Part shown: positions 1 through 8,175 of the stretch, piece after piece
Numbering within the stretch: position 1 is the first letter of the stretch
Layout of the letters: the number at the start of each line of letters is the position of its first letter
Assembly: GCF_900451175.1 (NCBI RefSeq)
Contig: NZ_UGJJ01000002.1
Span: 62,001-126,000, forward strand
Source: Kingella potus
GTDB lineage: Bacteria > Pseudomonadota > Gammaproteobacteria > Burkholderiales > Neisseriaceae
Reading direction: 5' to 3'
DNA length: 64,000 nucleotides
Notes under the pieces: generated by a model
Databases searched by the model: none
What the model saw: only the letters and a program-made list of their open reading frames with translations
Told to the model about the DNA's origin: nothing
Position numbers and translations under genes: made by a program

Positions 1-64
1 CGCACGCGCGCTTTTTTGGGCTACAATCCGCGCCTTGTTCAATTTCCGCAGAGGCCGTCTGAAA

Positions 65-874
65 ATGGAAAACAACACCTTCAATCTCTGGCAGACCGTG
101 CGCGGCGAGGCGCACCGCGCGGCGGCGGAAGAGCCGATGCTGGCCAGCTTTCTGCATATGACGGTGCTGCGGCACGACAGTTTGGAGCGGGTGCTGGCCT
201 TTCATTTGTCGAGCAAGCTGGGCAATCCGACGATGGATATGCGCACGCTCTACGAGCTTTATCTGCACGCGCTGGACAAAGAGCCGCAAATCGGGGCGGC
301 GATGGAGGCGGACATGGTGGCCTATTACGAGCGCGACCCGGCCTGCGACCAATACTGCCTGCCGCTTTTGTATTTCAAAGGTTTCCACGCCATTCAGGCA
401 CACCGTATCAACCACTGCCTGTGGAAGGAGGGGCGCAGGACGCTGGCCTATTTCCTGCAAAACCGTTCTTCGGAAGTGTTCGGCGTGGACGTGCATCCCG
501 CCGCGCGTTTCGGGCGCGGGATTATGATCGACCACGGCACGGGCGTGGTAATCGGGGAAACGGCGGTGCTGGGCGACGACATTTCGATTCTGCACGGTGT
601 TACGCTGGGCGGATCGGGCAAGGAGGGCGGCGACCGCCATCCGAAAATCGGCGACGGCGTGATGATCGGGGCGAATGCTTCGGTGTTGGGCAACATCCGC
701 GTGGGCGAATGCGCCAAAATCGGTGCGGGCAGCGTGGTGGTGGCCGACGTGCCGGCGTTTTCCACCGTGGTGGGCGTGCCGGCCAAAGCCGTGGCGGGCA
801 GAAGCCGTGTGAAGCCCGCCGCCGAGATGAACCAGAATTTTTTTGAGGAATCGCATCAGGATTTCTATATCTGA
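65..874 (+). CDS. cysE: serine O-acetyltransferase
   Basis: CysE transfers acetyl from acetyl-CoA to L-serine, the first step of cysteine synthesis in the cytoplasm. The 269-residue product has the helical N-terminal domain (residues 1-140) followed by a left-handed beta-helix of hexapeptide repeats, with the typical stretch DHGTGVVIGETAVLG near residue 160 and HGVTLGG near 180. The reading frame is open from a TTG at 35, but that start lies in an uptake sequence; ATG 65 directly after it gives the normal family N-terminus. A TACAAT -10-like box sits at 22-27. The gene ends in a DUS-pair terminator and is independent of the sugar genes downstream. Confidence 0.95.
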   Translation: MENNTFNLWQTVRGEAHRAAAEEPMLASFLHMTVLRHDSLERVLAFHLSSKLGNPTMDMRTLYELYLHALDKEPQIGAAMEADMVAYYERDPACDQYCLPLLYFKGFHAIQAHRINHCLWKEGRRTLAYFLQNRSSEVFGVDVHPAARFGRGIMIDHGTGVVIGETAVLGDDISILHGVTLGGSGKEGGDRHPKIGDGVMIGANASVLGNIRVGECAKIGAGSVVVADVPAFSTVVGVPAKAVAGRSRVKPAAEMNQNFFEESHQDFYI

Positions 875-906
875 AGCCGTCTGCCGCCGCTGCGGCGCGG
901 GCTTTC

Positions 907-945
907 GAGGCCGTCTGAAAATGCCAGCCGTTTTCAGACGGCCTC
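907..945. terminator. inverted DUS pair, terminator of cysE
   Basis: Two oppositely oriented copies of GAGGCCGTCTGAAAA form a 15-bp stem around a short loop, 33 bases after the cysE stop. Such DUS pairs commonly act as intrinsic terminators in Neisseria; they also serve as uptake signals. Confidence 0.75.
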
Positions 946-1024
946 ATGCTGCGGGATGGAGTACAATCCGCCGCTTTCCCGATACAACAACCTTAGAGGC
1001 CGTCTGAAAAGACGGTTTGCCGCA

Positions 1025-2341
1025 ATGAAACGGATAAAACACACCACCATTCAGAAATTCGCCGACAAAACAGCCAAAATCGGCATTGTCGGTTTGGGCT
1101 ATGTCGGTCTGCCGCTGATGCTGCGCTATGTCGATATCGGCTATCAGGTATTGGGTTTCGACATCGATGCCGAAAAAGTGGCCAAACTCAACAACGGCCA
1201 AAGCTATATCGAGCACATCCCGTCTGAAAAAATCGCCGCCGCCAGCAGCGGGCTGTTTGAAGCCACCACTGATTTTTCGCGCATCGGCGAAGTGGAAGCC
1301 GTGATTTTGTGCGTGCCCACCCCGCTCAACAAATACCGCGAGCCTGATATGAGCTTCGTGATCGACACCACCGACGCGGTCAAACCCTACCTGCGTGCCG
1401 GACAGGTGCTTTCGCTCGAATCCACCACCTACCCCGGCACCACCGAAGAAGAGCTGCTGCCGCGCGTTGAAGAAAACGGCCTGAAAGTCGGCGAAAACGT
1501 ATTTCTGGTTTACTCGCCCGAACGCGAAGACCCCGGCAATCCCGATTTTGAAACCCGCACGATTCCGAAGGTTATCGGCGGCCACACTCCGGCCTGTCTC
1601 GAAGTCGGCATGGCGCTTTACCAGCCCGCCATCGACAAAGTCGTCCCCGTCAGTTCCACCAAGGCAGCCGAACTGACCAAACTTTTGGAAAACATCCACC
1701 GCGCCGTCAACATCGGTCTGGTGAACGAAATGAAAATCGTGGCCGACAAAATGGGCATCGACATCCACGAAGTGATTGATGCCGCCGCAACCAAGCCCTT
1801 CGGCTTTGTGGCTTATTATCCCGGCCCCGGATTGGGCGGCCACTGTATTCCCATCGACCCTTTCTACCTCACTTGGAAAGCGCGCGAATACGGCGTGAAC
1901 ACCCGCTTTATCGAGCTGGCCGGCGAGGTCAATTCTTCGATGCCCGAATATGTGGTCAACAAAACCGCACTCGCGCTCAACGACAACAACCGCTCCATCA
2001 AAGGCAGCAAGATTCTGGTGCTGGGCATTGCCTACAAGAAAAACGTGGACGACATGCGCGAAAGCCCGTCGGTAGAAGTGATGGAGCTGCTGCGCGGCCT
2101 CGGTGCCGAAGTGGCCTATTCCGACCCGCACGTGCCCGTGTTCCCCAAAATGCGCGAACACAAATTCGATTTGAAGAGCGAGCCTTTTACCGCTGAAAAC
2201 CTGGCCGGGTTCGACTGCGTGGTTTTAGCCACCGACCACGACAAATTCGATTACAAGCTGCTCAAGCAAAACGCCAAACTGATTATCGACACGCGCGGCA
2301 GATTCCGTGGCGAAACGGCCGGCAACATCGTCAAGGCCTAA
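1025..2341 (+). CDS. wbpA: UDP-N-acetylglucosamine 6-dehydrogenase (nucleotide sugar dehydrogenase, WbpA-like)
   Basis: This 438-residue protein belongs to the UDP-glucose/GDP-mannose dehydrogenase family, which oxidises C6 of a nucleotide sugar to a carboxylate with two NAD+. The N-terminal Rossmann motif GIVGLGYVGLP is near residue 20, and the active-site cysteine is in GLGGHCIPIDPFYL near residue 275. The motif SYIEHIPSE and its pairing with a WbpB-like dehydrogenase point to UDP-GlcNAc as substrate, giving UDP-GlcNAc-uronate, rather than UDP-glucose. The frame is open from 956, but ATG 1025 follows the uptake sequence and matches the family start. A TACAAT box lies at 962-967. Confidence 0.85.
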   Translation: MKRIKHTTIQKFADKTAKIGIVGLGYVGLPLMLRYVDIGYQVLGFDIDAEKVAKLNNGQSYIEHIPSEKIAAASSGLFEATTDFSRIGEVEAVILCVPTPLNKYREPDMSFVIDTTDAVKPYLRAGQVLSLESTTYPGTTEEELLPRVEENGLKVGENVFLVYSPEREDPGNPDFETRTIPKVIGGHTPACLEVGMALYQPAIDKVVPVSSTKAAELTKLLENIHRAVNIGLVNEMKIVADKMGIDIHEVIDAAATKPFGFVAYYPGPGLGGHCIPIDPFYLTWKAREYGVNTRFIELAGEVNSSMPEYVVNKTALALNDNNRSIKGSKILVLGIAYKKNVDDMRESPSVEVMELLRGLGAEVAYSDPHVPVFPKMREHKFDLKSEPFTAENLAGFDCVVLATDHDKFDYKLLKQNAKLIIDTRGRFRGETAGNIVKA

Positions 2342-2352
2342 AGCCCGCTCCG

Positions 2353-2397
2353 CCGCATTCAGACGGCCTCCCCCATTATCAGGCCGTCTGAATGCGG
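2353..2397. terminator. inverted DUS pair after wbpA
   Basis: A perfect 17-bp stem, beginning CCGCATTCAGACGGCCT and closing with its complement, lies 11 bases after the wbpA stop. It may attenuate or end transcription between wbpA and wbpB. Confidence 0.7.
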
Positions 2398-2526
2398 CCT
2401 TATCTGCCGGAGCAAAACGGCGCAGCAACCCGCTCCGCCGTTTCAGACGGCCTCAAATGCCCTGCTGCCCGACAAAGCCGTATAAACACCACCAACCTGT
2501 CCGCGCGGCAAGATTCGGAGAACCCC

Positions 2527-3579
2527 ATGCACGAAACCATTAGCAACCGCAAAATAAAATTCGCGCTGGCCGGCTGCGGCCGCATTTCCAACAACCACTT
2601 CGGCGCGTTCGAGTCGCTCAAAGACGACTGCGAAATCACCGCCGTATGCGACACCGACCCGGCCGCACTCGAAGCGGCAGTAGAGCGCACAGGCGCAAAA
2701 GGCTATGCCTCATACGCACAAATGCTCGCCGAAACCGATGCCGACATCATCGTGCTCACCACCCCGTCCGGCCTGCATCCGCAGCAGGCGGTTGACGCAC
2801 TCGAAGCCGGCTTTCACGTCGTTACCGAAAAACCGATGGCCACCCGTCTTGCCGACGGCGAACGCATGGTGCAGGCTGCCGACAAAGCAGGCAAACGCCT
2901 GTTTGTCGTCAAACAAAACCGTCTCAACGCCACCTTGCAGCTTTTGAAACGCGCCGTCGAAGAAAAACGCTTCGGCAAAATCTGCATGGTGCATCTCAAC
3001 GTATTTTGGACGCGCCCGCAGTCGTATTACGACCAGGGCGGCGGCTGGCGCGGCACTTGGGAATTTGACGGCGGCGCGTTTATGAACCAGGCCAGCCACT
3101 ACGTCGACCTGATGGAATGGCTCATCGGCCCGGTTGAAGACGTGCAGGCCATGATTTCCACGCACCGCAACATCGAAGCCGAAGACACCGGCGTGATGAA
3201 CATCCGCTGGCGCAACGGCGCGCTCGGCTCGATGGCCGTTACCATGTGCACCTACCCGAAAAACCTCGAAGGCTCGATTACCATTTTGGGCGAAACCGGC
3301 ACGGTGCGCATCGGCGGCATGGCCGTCAACGAAATCCAAGAATGGAATTTCGCCGACAGCCGCGACTACGACGAACAAGTCAAAACCGCCAACTACGAAA
3401 CCACCTCGGTGTACGGCTTCGGCCACCCGCTCTACTACAAAAACGTCATCGACGTGATGCGCGGTGAGGCCAAACCGATTACCGACGGGCGCGAAGGTTT
3501 GAAATCGCTCGAACTCCTGATTGCCGCCTACCGCGCCGCCCGCGACGGACAAACCGTCTCCCTGCCGCTGAACCTCTGA
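2527..3579 (+). CDS. wbpB: Gfo/Idh/MocA-family UDP-GlcNAc-uronate 3-dehydrogenase (WbpB/WlbA-like)
   Basis: A 350-residue NAD(P)-dependent oxidoreductase of the Gfo/Idh/MocA family. The nucleotide-binding motif AGCGRISNNH is at residues 14-23 and the family signature TEKPMA is near residue 100. Directly following wbpA, it most likely oxidises C3 of UDP-GlcNAc-uronate, the second step toward 2,3-diacetamido uronic acids of surface polysaccharides. ATG 2527 is preceded by GGAG at 2517-2520, so the upstream in-frame extension from 2392 is not used. The aminotransferase and acetyltransferase that should follow (WbpE/WbpD types) are not in the window. Exact substrate is inferred. Confidence 0.8.
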   Translation: MHETISNRKIKFALAGCGRISNNHFGAFESLKDDCEITAVCDTDPAALEAAVERTGAKGYASYAQMLAETDADIIVLTTPSGLHPQQAVDALEAGFHVVTEKPMATRLADGERMVQAADKAGKRLFVVKQNRLNATLQLLKRAVEEKRFGKICMVHLNVFWTRPQSYYDQGGGWRGTWEFDGGAFMNQASHYVDLMEWLIGPVEDVQAMISTHRNIEAEDTGVMNIRWRNGALGSMAVTMCTYPKNLEGSITILGETGTVRIGGMAVNEIQEWNFADSRDYDEQVKTANYETTSVYGFGHPLYYKNVIDVMRGEAKPITDGREGLKSLELLIAAYRAARDGQTVSLPLNL

Positions 3580-3673
3580 ACGCGCCGCATCATGCGTAGG
3601 TTGTGCCGTGCAGCGACGCACGCGGCTTTGCGGTTTGTGGATTGTTTGGAGAAGCTGCCCGTAAAAACCAAGA

Positions 3674-3706
3674 ACGCGTGTGCCGCCTTTGGGCGGCACA
3701 CCCTAC
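3674..3706. repeat. dispersed hairpin repeat ACGCGTGYGYCGC...CACCCTAC
   Basis: The sequence contains GTGTGCCGCC and GGGCGGCACAC as hairpin arms, bounded by ACGCG and CCCTAC. A relative with the same frame is at 15498-15527. This looks like a small dispersed intergenic repeat; its role is unknown. Confidence 0.5.
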
Positions 3707-3716
3707 CTTCGCGGCA

Positions 3717-3756
3717 GAGGCCGTCTGAAAAGCGCAAATGTTTTTCAGACGGCCTC
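3717..3756. terminator. bidirectional DUS-pair terminator between wbpB and tag
   Basis: GAGGCCGTCTGAAAA and its complement form the stem, followed by a T-rich run on the plus strand. It sits between convergent genes (wbpB plus, tag minus) and can serve both. Confidence 0.75.
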
Positions 3757-3772
3757 TTTGTTTTTTGCCGTA

Positions 3773-4306
3773 TTACGGGTGCCGTGCTTTGATTTTGGCT
3801 GCCACGGGGCAGGTGTCGTCGTGCGCGCCGGCCAGATAGCCGGTGCTCATGAGAAATTCGCCGACGATTTCGCCGCCCATGAATTTGAAGTGTTTTTTAA
3901 ACAGCTTCACCCATTCGGTTTTTTCGCGCGGGTGGTGCGCGTCGAGCCAGTTTTTGAACGAGCCGTACTGCCGCTGCAATGCGAGTATCTGCCCTGCGTT
4001 GAAAATGGCCGCTTCGATTTTCAGGCGGTTGCGGATGATGCCTGCGTCGGCAAGCAGGCGGGCGCGGTCTTTGCCGCCAAACGCGGCGACGGCGGCGATG
4101 TCGAAGCCGCAGTAGGCCGTCTGAAATGCGGCGCGTTTTTTCAGAATCAGCGTCCAGCTCAAACCGGCCTGGTTGATTTCCAGCACCAGCCTTTCAAACA
4201 GAATACGGTCGTCTGCAACGGGAAAGCCGTATTCGTGGTCGTGGTAGTGTTTGTTGGGGTCGGGGCTGCCTTCGGGCAGGGCGTTGGCAAGGTCGCAGTA
4301 GCTCAC
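3773..4306 (-). CDS. tag: DNA-3-methyladenine glycosylase I
   Basis: Tag removes 3-methyladenine from alkylated DNA in base-excision repair. The 177-residue product has the family pattern YHDHEYGFPVADD near residue 20, FERLVLEINQAGLSWTLIL near residue 37, and the conserved C-terminal DDTCPVAAK. Family members are about 180-190 residues, so it is full length. It starts with GTG at 4306, overlapping the bioD stop as GTGA, which implies translational coupling at the end of the bioA-bioD-tag unit. Confidence 0.92.
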   Translation of the reverse strand: MSYCDLANALPEGSPDPNKHYHDHEYGFPVADDRILFERLVLEINQAGLSWTLILKKRAAFQTAYCGFDIAAVAAFGGKDRARLLADAGIIRNRLKIEAAIFNAGQILALQRQYGSFKNWLDAHHPREKTEWVKLFKKHFKFMGGEIVGEFLMSTGYLAGAHDDTCPVAAKIKARHP

Positions 4307-4977
4307 GGCGCGTCTCCGGCTTGGTCGAGAATTTCAAACGCCGCGTCGGGAAAATGTTTTTGCAGATAATTTTGCAGGTAGGCGGCGGTTTCGCCGGCGA
4401 TTGCGGGGTCGCCCGGCGGGAAGCGGTTGAATACCAGCGTTTCCACAGCGATGCCGCTGCTGCGGCAGGCTTCGAGCGTGAGCAGGGTGTGGCTGATGCT
4501 GCCCAGCCGCCCTGAGGTAACGATGACGACGGGCCAGCCTTGGCGGCGGACAAGGTCCAGCGTGGTTTCTTCGTCATTGAGCGGCACGGCCAGCCCGCCC
4601 GCGCCTTCGAGCAGCACATAATCGTAACGCACGGCCAGTGTTGCGGCGGCGCGGGCGATGGCGGCGGGGTCTATGGTTTTGCCCTCCATCCGTGCGGCCA
4701 GGTGCGGCGAGCAGGGATAGGCGAACAGATAGGGGCAGGTGGTGCCGTCGCGGTCTTCGGGCAGCAGCGGCAGCTTTTGCAGGCGGCGGTGGGCGGCGAT
4801 GTCTTCCGAAAGCCCGACGCAGCCGGTCTGCACGGCTTTGGCGGTGATGACGCTGTGCCCCAGCCGCATGAGTCTGGCGGCGAGATAGGCTGTGGCGACG
4901 GTTTTGCCGATGCCGGTGTCGATGCCGGTAATGAAGAGGATTTTGCCGCTGCGGGGCGGCAGGCCGTCTGAAAACAT
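4303..4977 (-). CDS. bioD: ATP-dependent dethiobiotin synthetase
   Basis: BioD closes the ureido ring of dethiobiotin from 7,8-diaminopelargonate, CO2 and ATP. The 224-residue protein has the P-loop ITGIDTGIGKT near residue 16 and the conserved LLEGAGGLAVPL near residue 115. Start ATG 4977 lies just after the bioA stop (two-base gap) with GGAG about 9 bases upstream. The open frame continues far upstream, but that part is the shadow of bioA. The first codons are themselves a DUS (ATGTTTTCAGACGGC), so the N-terminus MFSDGL is encoded by the uptake repeat. Confidence 0.93.
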   Translation of the reverse strand: MFSDGLPPRSGKILFITGIDTGIGKTVATAYLAARLMRLGHSVITAKAVQTGCVGLSEDIAAHRRLQKLPLLPEDRDGTTCPYLFAYPCSPHLAARMEGKTIDPAAIARAAATLAVRYDYVLLEGAGGLAVPLNDEETTLDLVRRQGWPVVIVTSGRLGSISHTLLTLEACRSSGIAVETLVFNRFPPGDPAIAGETAAYLQNYLQKHFPDAAFEILDQAGDAP

Positions 4978-4979
4978 TT

Positions 4980-6269
4980 TTATGCTCCGTATTCTTCGCG
5001 CAGCGCGGCGGTCAGGCCGTCTGAAAGTGTGTCCAAGTCGCTGTTTTGCATAATAAAGGGCGGCATGGTGTAAACCAGTTTGCCGAAGGGGCGCAGCCAG
5101 ATGCCGCGTTCGACGAATTTGGGTTGCAAACGGCGCAGGTCTACCGGATCGTGCATTTCCACTACGCCGATTGCGCCGAGTACGCGCACTTCTTTCACGG
5201 CGGAAAGGGCGGCGGCGGGGGCGAGCTTGCGGCGCAGCCGCGTTTCGATACGGGCAACGTTGTCCTGCCAGCCGCTTTCCAGCAGCAGCCTGACCGATTC
5301 GGCGGCCACGGCGCAGGCCAGCGGGTTGGCCATAAAGGTGGGGCCGTGCATAAAGCAGCCGGCCGCGCCGCCGCTGATGATGTCGGCGATGCGTTTGTGC
5401 GTAACCGCCGCCGAGAGCGTGAGACAGCCGCCGGTAAGGGCTTTGCCGAGGCAGATAATGTCGGGCACGACACCCGCGTGTCCGCAGGCAAACAGTTTGC
5501 CGGTGCGGCCGAAGCCGGTGGCGATTTCGTCGAAAACCAGCAGTACGCCGTGTCTGTCGCACAGTTCGCGGGCTGCTTTCAGGTATTCGGGCGAATAAAA
5601 ATACATGCCGCCCGCGCCTTGTACGACGGGTTCCAAAATCAGCGCGGCGATTTCGTGGGCGTGTTTTTCCAACAGATCCGCCAGCGGTGCGGCCGCTTCG
5701 TCCTTCCACGCTCCGCCGAATTTTACCGGCGGCTGCGGCAGGAAAAACTGTACGGGCAGGCAGCCGGCAAACAGGCCGTGCATTCCCGTTACCGGATCGC
5801 ACACCGACATGGCGTGCCAGGTGTCGCCGTGGTAGCCGGCGCGGACGGCGGCGAATTTGTGCCGCTGCGGCCGTCCGGCCGCGTGCTGGTACTGCACCGC
5901 CATTTTCATCGCCGCCTCCACCGCCACCGAGCCGCTGTCGGCGTAAAACACGGTGTCCAAACCGTCGGGCAGGATGCCGAGCAGCAGTTCGGTCAGCTCG
6001 CCCGCCGCGTCGTGGGTGAAGCCGCCGAACATGACGTGGCTCATTTTTTCAAGCTGGCGCACGGCGGCGGCATTGAGGCGCGGATGGTTGTAGCCGTGCA
6101 CCGCCGCCCACCACGACGACATGCCGTCGATCAGCGTCTGCCCCGTTTTCAAACGGATGCGCACGCCTTCGGCGCGTTCCACGGGATATACGGGGGCGGG
6201 GTCGGATGTGGAGGAGTAGGGGTGCCAGATGTGGGCGCGGTCGAGGGCGAGCAGGGTGTCGGCGTTCAT
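4980..6269 (-). CDS. bioA: adenosylmethionine-8-amino-7-oxononanoate aminotransferase
   Basis: BioA uses S-adenosylmethionine as amino donor to make 7,8-diaminopelargonate, the step before BioD. The 429-residue class III PLP aminotransferase shows the BioA start HIWHPYSS near residue 14, GMSSWWAAVHGYNHP near 50, VFDEIATGFGRTG near 245, and the PLP lysine in CLGKALTGG near 275. Length is normal. It leads the bioA-bioD-tag operon; coaD ends 63 bases upstream on the same strand, so a longer transcript from coaD is possible. Confidence 0.95.
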   Translation of the reverse strand: MNADTLLALDRAHIWHPYSSTSDPAPVYPVERAEGVRIRLKTGQTLIDGMSSWWAAVHGYNHPRLNAAAVRQLEKMSHVMFGGFTHDAAGELTELLLGILPDGLDTVFYADSGSVAVEAAMKMAVQYQHAAGRPQRHKFAAVRAGYHGDTWHAMSVCDPVTGMHGLFAGCLPVQFFLPQPPVKFGGAWKDEAAAPLADLLEKHAHEIAALILEPVVQGAGGMYFYSPEYLKAARELCDRHGVLLVFDEIATGFGRTGKLFACGHAGVVPDIICLGKALTGGCLTLSAAVTHKRIADIISGGAAGCFMHGPTFMANPLACAVAAESVRLLLESGWQDNVARIETRLRRKLAPAAALSAVKEVRVLGAIGVVEMHDPVDLRRLQPKFVERGIWLRPFGKLVYTMPPFIMQNSDLDTLSDGLTAALREEYGA

Positions 6270-6332
6270 GGCGTGCGGGTCGGAAAATGCGGAAGACGGC
6301 AGGCGTGCGTACGGAGGCCGTCTGAAAAAGGA

Positions 6333-6848
6333 TCAGCCGTTGTCGTTTTGGTGGTCGCGCAGGATTTTTTCGTACACGGCTTCGGGCAGGTAGCGGCGCA
6401 CGGTGTTGCGCCAGCCTTCGGGGCCGACGAGGCCTTTGACCAGGGTGGACGAGACTTCGGCGTATTCGCGCGGGGGGATGAGCAGCACGGTGGCGATTTC
6501 GGGCTGCAGGTCGGAGTTGATATAGCGGATGGTGCGTTCGTATTCGTAGTCGGACGCGCTGCGGATGCCGCGTACGATGTAGCCGGCATGGACGCTGTGG
6601 GCATAGTCGACGAGATAGCGGTTGCCGAACGAGCGGATGGCGACGTTGGGAAAGGGCGCGGTGATTTGTTCGAGCATCTGCCGCCGTTCGTCAAGGGTGT
6701 AGGTGGGCTTTTTGTCGGGATTGATGCCGATGGCGACGATGAGTTCGTCAAACAGAGCCTGCGCCTCGCGTATCATCCAAAGATGGCCGTTGGTGGGCGG
6801 GTCGAAGCTGCCGGCATAAACGGCACGGCGTATGGTGTTGGTTTGCAT
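6333..6848 (-). CDS. coaD: phosphopantetheine adenylyltransferase
   Basis: CoaD makes dephospho-CoA from ATP and 4'-phosphopantetheine. The 171-residue protein begins with the nucleotidyltransferase motif AVYAGSFDPPTNGH (residues 9-22, HxGH-like TNGH) and has the conserved VRGIRSASDYEYE and the C-terminal STLVKGLVG. ATG 6848 gives the family N-terminus; an in-frame extension to 6908 is unlikely to be translated. It lies upstream of the biotin genes on the same strand. Confidence 0.94.
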   Translation of the reverse strand: MQTNTIRRAVYAGSFDPPTNGHLWMIREAQALFDELIVAIGINPDKKPTYTLDERRQMLEQITAPFPNVAIRSFGNRYLVDYAHSVHAGYIVRGIRSASDYEYERTIRYINSDLQPEIATVLLIPPREYAEVSSTLVKGLVGPEGWRNTVRRYLPEAVYEKILRDHQNDNG

Positions 6849-6908
6849 ATTGTTTCTATGGATTCGGCGGGAGTGCGGCAGAATAGCGGGATTGTGAAGA
6901 AATGTCAA

Positions 6909-6950
6909 AAGGCCGTCTGAAAACTTTAAATCGGTTTTCAGACGGCCTTT
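6909..6950. terminator. DUS-pair terminator between Bax inhibitor gene and coaD
   Basis: AAGGCCGTCTGAAAAC and its complement form a stem located after the stop of the minus-strand gene at 6970-7662 and upstream of coaD. Confidence 0.7.
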
Positions 6951-6969
6951 CGTGCTGCCTAAGACGGGT

Positions 6970-7662
6970 TTATTCGTCGCTGCCTGCGAGGGAGAGCAGG
7001 ATGTGCAGCAGGCTGGAGAAGAGGTTGTAGATGGCGATAAAGATGGACAGGGCCGCGCTGATGTGGCTGTCTTCGCCGCCTTCGATCACAACGCGGGTCT
7101 GCCACATGATAATCAGCGAGCTGAAAATGGCAAACGCGCCGGAAACGGCCAGGCCGAACATGGGGACATTGAGGAAGAAGTTGGCGATCATGCCGATGAT
7201 CAGCACCACCGCGCCTATGGTTAGGAAGCGGCCGAGGGATTGGGTGTTGATATTGGCTTTGTGCGCGGCAAACGACATGATGCCGAAGATGGAAGCAGTC
7301 ATCAGGGCTGCGGTGGCAACCAGTCCCGCGCCGCCGGGAATGCCGAGGCCGTATTGCAGCAGCGGGGAAATCAGGCCGCCCATGCCGAAGGTGAAGACCA
7401 TCAGCAGTCCTGCGCCGGTGTTGCTGTAACGGTTTTTCTCAATGAGGAAAACCATGCCGTAGAAGAAGAGGAGGACGATGGCGAATCCCATCCAGCGGCT
7501 GCCGGTGGCGGCGTAGATGTTGAAATTCGCCGCTGCCGCCGCGAATGCGCCCAGCGCACAGGGGATAAAGGACAGTGCCAAGAGTCCGTAGGTTTTGCGT
7601 AGGACGCTGCTGCGCTGTACGCCTGCGGCAGGGTTGGTGTAGTCGTAAACATCATTTTGCAT
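6970..7662 (-). CDS. Bax inhibitor-1/YccA family membrane protein
   Basis: A 230-residue inner-membrane protein with about seven hydrophobic segments, beginning after a short polar N-terminus (residues 1-22). The order of helices, the conserved ending LFSSLLHILLSLAG and the acidic tail match the BI-1/YccA/YbhL family. Bacterial members are linked to membrane-protease interaction (YccA with FtsH) or ion leak; no specific role can be read here. It is a single gene with its own DUS terminator. Confidence 0.88.
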   Translation of the reverse strand: MQNDVYDYTNPAAGVQRSSVLRKTYGLLALSFIPCALGAFAAAAANFNIYAATGSRWMGFAIVLLFFYGMVFLIEKNRYSNTGAGLLMVFTFGMGGLISPLLQYGLGIPGGAGLVATAALMTASIFGIMSFAAHKANINTQSLGRFLTIGAVVLIIGMIANFFLNVPMFGLAVSGAFAIFSSLIIMWQTRVVIEGGEDSHISAALSIFIAIYNLFSSLLHILLSLAGSDE

Positions 7663-8175
7663 GGTGTTGTTCCTATGTGTGGGTTGGTAAAGTAAAGGTC
7701 AAAGGGCGGCGATTGTAACAGCAAGACACTATTTTTTGGTGAAATTTTCCACCGCCCTTGTCGCGTGAGGCAGGGATATGGCGCATCGGCGCGGAATTTA
7801 AAGCGCACTTGCGCGGATTAACGGTTTTTTTGCCGAATGCGGCTTTTTGTAAACATGAGGCCGTATGAAAACCGTATTGCGGGGTGTTCGGACGGAATGC
7901 CGCCTTTCGGGTGTTTTTTTTGCCCGAATGTCTGTTTGGGAAGACAAAACAGGGGAAGTCATAGAAGGCACCTGCCGCTGCCGTTTTTTACGGATGGCGG
8001 AAATCCGGTGCGGCGGGCAAAACGCGGGCAAAATTGGTATCATCACGGCTGTTGCGGCCTGCCCCATATACTATGCGGACGGCTGCCATGACACGAAATT
8101 CCCGTTCGGACGGCTCTGCCGGGCCGTCTTGATTTTTATCCGGATCAGCCGAATAAATATAAGCGAAACAACAGT
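7663..8175. other. 513-bp intergenic region, no supported gene
   Basis: The region lies between divergent genes (Bax inhibitor minus, NlpC/P60 plus). A 104-codon open frame starts at 7865 in a degenerate uptake sequence (GGCCGTATGAAAAC), but its product resembles nothing and runs into the NlpC start. I see no convincing gene; presumably it holds both promoters. Confidence 0.5.

Noticed and set aside
944..2161. A 405-codon open frame on the minus strand
   Set aside because: It is the complementary shadow of wbpA in GC-rich DNA; the product is Phe/His/Gly/Val-rich with no motif, while the plus strand encodes a textbook dehydrogenase.
5046..6920. A 624-codon open frame on the plus strand
   Set aside because: It runs antisense through bioA and coaD, both clearly real; its composition is that of a codon shadow.
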